From positions 17,304,088-17,368,087 of the forward strand of contig NC_051437.1 of assembly GCF_001649575.2 (NCBI RefSeq): a DNA stretch of 64,000 nucleotides. Reading direction: 5' to 3'. The notes below the pieces were generated by a model. It searched no databases, was not told the origin of the DNA, and saw nothing but the letters and a program-made list of their open reading frames with translations. The translations under genes and the position numbers were made by a program. This DNA comes from Kryptolebias marmoratus (taxonomy: Eukaryota > Chordata > Actinopteri > Cyprinodontiformes > Rivulidae). Below, one piece after another: positions 57,850 through 64,000 of the stretch; the stretch's first letter is position 1; every line of letters begins with the position of its first letter.

Positions 57850-58530
57850 GTGTGTGTGTGTCTGTTAGCAACATATCTCATGAACCGCTGGGTGAATTTT
57901 AATGAAACTTGCAGCAAGTAATCACTGGAAGGACAGCTATAACCGATTAACGTTTGGAGTGAGGTCGATTCAAGATGGCTGCCACAGACGACTGATTCTA
58001 AAAAACACAAAAGTGCAGATGTTGAGCTTTAATTTGGTGTAGTAATAGCTGAGACTGATCCCCAACACATAATCTGAGCACTAAGAAGATGCACAAAATC
58101 TTTGGTCAAAATTTAGCCATTAACTATCTATTTGGAATGAACTCTGATAGCAAAATGTGAACCACAGAACAGATTTTTTATTTATTTTTCGATAAAAAGT
58201 ACTGCCACTGCCAACTGACTTTGGAAAACACAAAAATTACTATAATTCAGTCAACGTTGTACTAAAACATGGTGTTGTAATTCACAACACAGATTCCAAG
58301 TGCTACTCATTGTGCAACATCTTTGCTTAAAACATTAAATGTTTACTTTTTACCTGACTGTCTGTATTTTAACGAAACTTCCACAAAGTACTCATCTGAT
58401 GCACATCTACAATTAATTAATTCAAAATGGCCAAGACAAAAATGGCTAATACTCAGTCAATCTTGAAAATTTTGACCTAAAATTTGATGTGGTAGTAGCT
58501 GAGAGTCATTCACAACACATACTCTCTGAC
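57850..58530 (+). repeat. Tandem units of family A, plus orientation
   Basis: A clear unit (57850-58080: tctgttagcaacatatctca, tcaagatggctgccacaga, tagctgagactgatcccca) is followed by a degraded middle unit and a third (about 58365-58530: gcacatctacaattaatta, aaatttgatgtggtagtag). It runs opposite to the array at 55605-56470. Confidence 0.7.
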
Positions 58531-59916
58531 ATCTTGTGATTTTACTTGAGATCCTGCTTAGTAACACTATTTTTGACATTAAAAAATTAATGCTTGACCT
58601 TTAATTTATTTCTTTATTTGACATTTGTTGTAAATTAAGGCTATAAATCTCAATGTATTTTAACTTTAAAAGGAAAAAAAGCAACAAATCCAAGAAACAA
58701 AACACAAAATGTGCTTATTTCATGAGTGCAAACTTTAATCAACAACTTCAGCAGAAACACAATGGCATGTTTAAAGGAAGTCAAAGCAGCAGATCCCAAA
58801 GCTGGGGTCAGGACCACACAGCGAGTTGTTGTGAAACACTAATAACGGGGTCTTGAAGATGTTTTCCAGAAAACAAATCAAACTTTAAAAGTTATTGCTA
58901 GTAGTAACTGTCGCTGTAATTGTTACAAGAGATATAAACAGTAATGGCAAATCCATAAAATGCTACAACGGCTGATGAGGCTGTTTGTGTCGTCATTAAA
59001 CACTTAATTCGCAGTGTTTGTGTACTTCATCCAGTCATGATTACGCTCACAAACTCTTTGCCTCTGGTATTTAAGGGCCAGAACTACTGGGCCAAAGTGC
59101 AGCTCTTTGCTCCTGAAAAAGTCTAATAATTTATCACCAGCATGGCCCTCATGAGGTCATTCCTGCTTTGGTTTGAAAACACAGACATTGCTGAGAGCAT
59201 ATCAGCACCACAAACACTTAAAAACACAAACGAAGCAACCGTCGCTCAAACAGCAGCAGCGTTTTGTCTTCGTTAAAGCACAGTGATTTAGACTCTGCTA
59301 ACAGTGTCATACAGCTGCTCCAAATACGGGTTTAAAAATCTGTAATACTTTGATTTATGAAAGTAACATTCAAAACATACTTCATTTGGAAAGTATTTCC
59401 GAAACACTGAAAAATTGTGCACAGTTTTGTAATACTTAAGGCAATGATATAAATGTGTAAAAGTAAGTTTGGGATTTATTAAGACTCTAAAATATAAAAA
59501 TAAAATGAATTCAGATGTCTTGGAGGCTGTAAATCTATGAATTACAGTTAATTATAGGATTCTTTTCACAGCACTGAGGCCTTTTCTTAAAATATAATTT
59601 ATAGAAGACATTTACATGCTTTAAAACACACATAAGCTTGGTTCTTCATGCAACACAGTTGCATAATTATCAAATATCTAATCAGCTAAAACATCTGTCT
59701 AAAACAGAGTAGATCTGACACAGATTCATGAAGACTGAGCTCTTTTTTTTCCTTTATAAATACTGATGAGTTGTGATTTTTGTGAAGCAGAGATGTTTTG
59801 TTTTTTCTTCAGTGAAAGTGTTGGATTTTTTTTTTCATTAAAGCTGAAAGTACGATCGCAAGAATCACAGAAGCAACACAATGTTTATGTTATATAGGAC
59901 TGAAGATTCAATTCTT
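58531..59916 (-). other. Space between fmnl3 and esyt1, with putative esyt1 3' UTR
   Basis: AT-rich, with no coding signal. A minus-strand AATAAA at 59480-59475 lies about 440 bp past the esyt1 stop and is the best 3'-end candidate. The rest shows nothing identifiable. Confidence 0.5.
59475..59480 (-). other. esyt1: Candidate esyt1 polyadenylation signal
   Basis: AATAAA on the minus strand about 440 bp after the proposed stop codon at 59919-59917. Chosen by position only. Confidence 0.3.
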
Positions 59917-60876
59917 CTAGCTGCTTTCTGCTACTAAATCGTGCCTAAAGAAAATAGAAACGAGTATTAGTTAAAAATATTCTCCAACAAAAATGCATTA
60001 TTTTTTGTGTTTTTTTTAGAAGTCCATACCATTTTGTGACACCAGTCCTGAGGTCAATTTGGTCCAGGTCCAGTTGCACCTGAAGACAAGAAGGAAAAGG
60101 AAGCAAGTCGGATTGTTTTCTCAGGGACAAAACGGAGAACCGCAGCCAGGCACGGTGAATAAAGCTCACCTTTCCAATCAGCTCCCTCTCTCTGCTCATG
60201 AAGGAGACGCTGTGCTTCACAGACAGGTCCAGTTTCTTCTGCGTGGCCTCCTCCAAAGAAAACTCAAAGTCAAACCTGCGGAGCAAAAACAGAAAAAGGT
60301 GAGAGGACGATCCTCCCGGCTTTCCCGCCGCCATCACGACGTCCGCCTTACCTCTCGTTGAACTCGGGGTTGAGGTCCCTCTTCTTGGTGGCGGTTCGTC
60401 TCTTGGTGGTGGCCTTCTTGTCGGGCAGCAGGATGAAGGAAACATACGGGTCAGCGCCGTCCTTGGAGCAGGCTGTCAGGGCCCTGTGGAGGAACAGGCA
60501 AACACGGTGGATGATGGTACCCTCCGTTCTGTGACAGAAACCTGAAAAGAAGGTAACGGACGCCACAAGGAGACCTGCAGGAGTGCACGGTGATGAAGAG
60601 CCTGCTTTCCTCCGCGGAGTAGCCGATGGTGAGCTTCACCTGGCCAGTCGAGTTTGTGTTTTCACCCACCCTGAAAACACACACGTGCTTTATTCTATTG
60701 TTACACGAGTACGGAGAGCGTCAGCTGCCACCGGGGCGTTCGACTCACATGGAGAATCCGCTCCTGTGTTTGAGGTCGAGATGAGAGGGATCCCACCTGG
60801 GGAGGACTTCGCCCGCAGCTTCACCACCTGCCCCACCCGGAGAGCCGCGGCACAAGGCCAACTGAGTGTCCAAGAT
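59917..60876 (-). CDS. esyt1: esyt1 last six exons: linker, C2E and C-terminus
   Basis: Exons 60876-60749, 60670-60575, 60483-60352, 60275-60170, 60079-60030 and 59944-59917. The first encodes a low-similarity linker rich in Gly/Arg. C2E begins [20 protein letters not shown], continues [20 protein letters not shown] and [14 protein letters not shown], and ends [18 protein letters not shown]. Its third loop ([10 protein letters not shown]) lacks the aspartates of Ca2+-binding C2 domains, as in human ESYT1. The final 28 nt give HDLVAESS and the stop, comparable with the human YDLMDNKDKGSS end. Retention of the last 85-nt intron would instead give YGLLKKTQK and onward. Confidence 0.9.
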
Positions 60877-63800
60877 CTGCAACACGGGAAAAAAAGCACT
60901 TTACTTTTTAATAAAACCAGCATTCCTTGAAGGAAAACATATCACCTTTGTGCGCCCAAGTTTGAAACAAAGATCTTGTGTGATCTGTTAGTGCTCAGAA
61001 TGTGTGTTAAGATGACTCTCAGCTACTACCACACCGAACTGTAGCTCAATACAAGCAAAACTGACTGAGTTAGAACCATTTGTGTTTCAAGTAAACATAA
61101 ATGAGTTTCAAAAAACTGTATTTTAAATTTTAGACAGTAACCAAACTGTATAATATCTTCTTTATTTGTATTTAAATAATTGTCAGTTATAAAAAAAAAG
61201 AAAATGCTGAAGCTGCATCAACAGGAGGACATTGTTCCTACGACGCACAGCAGAATGAATCGGTGCGTCTTCAGTACCTTGAGCGTGACCCTCAGGAGTA
61301 TCTGGCTCTCCGGCAGAGCTCCATCCAGACTGAGCCAGCGGTCCAGCACCAAGTCCGGCTCAGCCAGCACCTCCCTCAGAGGGACGGTCAGGGACCCGAG
61401 AGCCTGACCCCAGCTGTGGGAGAGCTGGGGGGAAAACAAACACAATCACTCACAGATAAACACGTTTTTTTTTTTTTTTTTTTGTTTTTGTTTTTTTGTC
61501 TTTGTATCTTTGTGCTTTACAGCCACAGCTCTGATGAATGTCTCCTCGCACCTTGACTGTGAGTGTTTCGTCTCTGGGGTCACGGACCAGGAAGTGAAAG
61601 GCTTCGTCCCATCGAGGGGATGTGGATCGCTCACAAATCTTTGTGGCAAAAAAAGAAAGACAGAAAGGAAAAAAAACTTTTACAACTTTTCGATTTGGTT
61701 GTTTCGTCGGGGTAAAGGTTGCAATCCTACCTTGGTTTTGAATGAAACACCCTTAAGAATAATCTCAGCTCCGGCCTTTGGCTCCTTTCCGTTCTTCTTC
61801 AACTGAAAACACACAATTTGATGACAAGAACCAAAGTAAACCAACCCCAGAGTGATCAGCCGTATCGGCAGACTTTAATGCCAATCCTAAAAGCACCAGT
61901 TTAAACAACAAACGGATGTTTTCTGACCGGCAGGCCATGGGCACGCTCCACGTACACAAACAGAACAGCCGCTGACGGCAGGACTTTGTTTTGGTACGAC
62001 TGCTGGGACTGATACTGCAAAACCTGCAGGAGACAGGAAGGAGATGAGAAAAGGTGAAACAGAAAAGTTGTGGGTGAAGCTTCCTTCGCTACTCCACAGG
62101 TAAACAACAAACAAACCAATCCGCACAAATCGTTCACTGTGTGCAGAAAAAAAGAGCGGCTTCCTGCAAAGACAAGCATCTGTTTTTCACACTTCAGAAA
62201 GAAGAAGTCTGATTTGAAGCAGTGATATTTGCAGCTCCTCTTTAACAGCTGGAGGACACATTTATTTATTTATTTTTCATAAAACGTTTGTTTTGGCTTA
62301 TTATCATGCAGACAGACTATTACTAAAGAGTGTCCACAGCCAGTATGAGCTGTGGTTAATCACTAGATTAACACTGTTGGTAAATTATCACCCACCGGGT
62401 CAGTTCTTGCTGCAACACAGGCTTTGGTTTTATCACATCTCATTAAAGTTAATAATGAAGTTCGTTGCTTGTGCCTTTCTCTTTTAGTTGTTTTCATTTT
62501 CCACATAGGGACCGATGCTGAAGAAGCTGCTCCCAGCGGCTGCAGCTCCAAGTTATGAAAGCTCCATGTTATTAATTTAAAGATTTGTTGGTTGTCAGGC
62601 TCCAGATCATGACGTTACATGCTCTTTAAACAACACGCAGGAAATGGTTCGTGCTTACTACTCGCTCCTGGAAGAAGCTGAACCTAATTTGTAATTCTTG
62701 TTTTGTTGTTTTTGCTCTAACTTGCTTGTAAATTCCTCGTCTGTTTCTTTTTTTTTTACTCAGTTCTTTTCATTGAAACAATCGTTTAAAGTAAAGTGGT
62801 AATGGAACAAGTACATTACAAGAACAGCACATATTCTTTAAAACATATGCTAAAAAGTAGGAGGTTTCATATCTGACCTGCTCCAGTGTGGGTAGGTCGG
62901 AGACTCTGGGAAGCCACTCTAACACCAAGTGAACTCGACCAGATTTGACATCATTTAAGGTGTACCACTAAAACAAGAACGGCACAAAAGATTGTTATGA
63001 AGATCCAAACGGGTGCTGATACACTGTAAATATAATACATTTGTTCCACACACCGTATCAATGAACTGTGCACTGATGATGTCTCTCAGGTTAAGCTTGA
63101 ATCTGCAAAGATAAAATTTAATTAACATTTTATCCCATCTTTTCAGCAACACATCTCCCTTTAGTTACAGTCATAAATAAAAGCAGAAATGCATATTTCC
63201 CAACACCTCGCATGAAAATGACTGAATTATAGCTATTTTTGTGTTTAAAAATATTGGTTAACTGATGACCTAATGATTACTTTTTGACAGTTTCATAAAA
63301 ATGTGTCCACAGACACACAACTTAACACTCACAGACACATGATATTACATGATCTCCTGCCTTTAAAGGTGGCAGGTTGACACATAGAAATACTCGGTTC
63401 TATTTGCACTTCAGAAACGCACCGTCCGAGAAAGTCATCCTGATCGAGGTCTTTGTCAAACAGCTCAAACTGGATCTCTTGACCTGGAAGCTGGGTCAAA
63501 ATCACCTAAATGCAGGAAATAAAATCCTAAACATCGTGGTTTCATAAAATTTAAGTATTCGAGCCGGGGGGAAAAAAAACTAATAGTACCTCAAAAAGTT
63601 CATTCCAGACCGGGTTGAGGTTCTCTTTGATGGTGTGGCTGCGGAACGTTATCCCGGCGACACGGACCTTCACGTAGGGGTCGCTCTTCCCTTTCACCAT
63701 GCCCCCCATGAAGTTGTCTTTGGCGATCAGGTTCTGGGCCTCCACCAGATGGATCCGTAACACTCCCTGCATGCAGAGCGAGGTCAGGAAACATTACGCC

Positions 63801-64000
63801 AGGCTGGGGGACGAGAGAGTCGTCTGCGGCTGCCCGCGTGAAGCGGAACTGGTCACTTACTTCAGTTGCGAACTCTGGATGGGGTGTGGTGTGCTGGGGT
63901 CGGGTCGACTGAGGCACAGTGAGCCCGCCTGGCCCCTCGGGGTTCAGGTCCGAAGCGTTGTCTCCCTGACTCATCCCGGACCCGGAGGATGACGGGCGAG
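59917..64000 (-). CDS. esyt1: Extended synaptotagmin 1, C-terminal part (15 exons, 5' truncated)
   Basis: E-Syt1 is an ER-anchored tether that binds the plasma membrane through its C2 domains in response to Ca2+ and transfers glycerolipids with its SMP domain. Exons run from 64000 to 59917 and join in frame (2 nt plus 493 codons including TAG). Only the linker before C2C, C2C, C2D and C2E are present; the ER hairpin, SMP, C2A and C2B lie outside the window. ESYT1 rather than ESYT2/3 follows from the extra C2 pair and from matches such as [14 protein letters not shown] before C2C and [12 protein letters not shown] near the end. An ATG at 63974 lies inside the linker and is not the start, since the frame is open upstream ([11 protein letters not shown]). 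Confidence 0.95.
60985..61080 (-). repeat. Fragment of dispersed repeat family A
   Basis: It contains atgactctcagctactacca, tgtagctcaatacaagc and gactgagttagaaccattt, a short piece of the family in an esyt1 intron. Confidence 0.6.
61278..62023 (-). CDS. esyt1: esyt1 C2D domain (four exons)
   Basis: Exons 62023-61928, 61802-61731, 61638-61552 and 61424-61278, all starting and ending on whole codons. They encode [56 protein letters not shown] and [20 protein letters not shown]. The Ca2+-coordinating aspartates are missing from both loops (KEPKAGAE instead of SDPYV), as in C2 domains that bind without Ca2+. Confidence 0.93.
62024..62877 (-). other. esyt1 intron between C2C and C2D
   Basis: This 854-bp intron is AT-rich and shows nothing further. 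Confidence 0.7.
62878..64000 (-). CDS. esyt1: esyt1 linker and C2C domain (five exons, first one cut by window edge)
   Basis: Exons 64000-63861 (partial), 63766-63590, 63505-63423, 63102-63054 and 62967-62878. The first is a Pro/Thr-rich linker ending [15 protein letters not shown]2C follows: [53 protein letters not shown] and [16 protein letters not shown]. The aspartates of loop 1 (AKD, KSD) and loop 3 (DKDLDQDD) are all present, so C2C should bind Ca2+. In mammals C2C is the domain whose Ca2+ binding promotes plasma-membrane tethering by E-Syt1. Confidence 0.95.
63205..63310 (-). repeat. Fragment of dispersed repeat family A
   Basis: Degraded: atgactgaattatagctatt and tgattactttttgacagttt correspond to the middle of the family A units. 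It lies in an esyt1 intron. Confidence 0.5.

Noticed and set aside
63600..63974. ATG at 63974 as a possible esyt1 start
   Set aside because: The frame is open upstream to the window edge, and the sequence matches the linker between C2B and C2C in ESYT1, so it is an internal Met.

Overview
The window is vertebrate nuclear DNA, almost certainly from a ray-finned (teleost) fish. It has large intron-rich genes with GT/AG splice sites, many CA/GT and TA microsatellites, relics of Tc1-like and hAT-type DNA transposons of kinds common in fish, and three genes whose human orthologues all lie on chromosome 12q13. There are no prokaryotic features. Two runs of N (26325-26354 and 56674-56857) are assembly gaps. 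The species cannot be fixed from the sequence; a percomorph such as a killifish is a guess.

Layout. (1) 1-20342, + strand: the 3' half of lrp1, a giant endocytic LDL-receptor-family protein. I traced 48 consecutive coding exons; joined, they stay in one frame to the stop (2 bases of a split codon plus 2274 codons including the stop). They encode the end of one YWTD propeller, an EGF module, ligand-binding cluster III (10 LA repeats), an EGF pair, a second propeller, an EGF module, cluster IV (11 LA repeats), an EGF pair, a third propeller, seven EGF-like modules, one transmembrane segment and a tail with two NPxY motifs. (2) 20343-24221: the lrp1 3' UTR and the space between two convergent genes, with a TIR element. 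(3) 57143 down to 24222, - strand: the whole coding region of fmnl3, a diaphanous-related formin. There are 24 common coding exons plus two alternative last exons (26406-26497 and 24222-24286), giving 1050 or 1041 residues, and a 15.4-kb first coding intron full of repeats. (4) 57144-59916: fmnl3 promoter region, repeats and the putative esyt1 3' UTR. (5) 64000 down to 59917, - strand: the last 15 exons of esyt1 (extended synaptotagmin 1), covering C2C, C2D and C2E; the membrane hairpin, SMP domain, C2A and C2B lie beyond the window edge.

The genes are not an operon. lrp1 acts in endocytosis and signalling at the cell surface, fmnl3 builds cortical actin in filopodia and lamellipodia, and esyt1 tethers the ER to the plasma membrane and moves lipid; they are neighbours by conserved synteny. 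No new multi-gene system was found. The most useful second-look items are a candidate frame-preserving 39-nt cassette exon in the lrp1 tail, loss of the P4 arginine at the lrp1 furin site, the mutually exclusive fmnl3 C-terminal exons with a TCC microsatellite in one acceptor, and oppositely oriented tandem repeat arrays on either side of the fmnl3 promoter and first exon.
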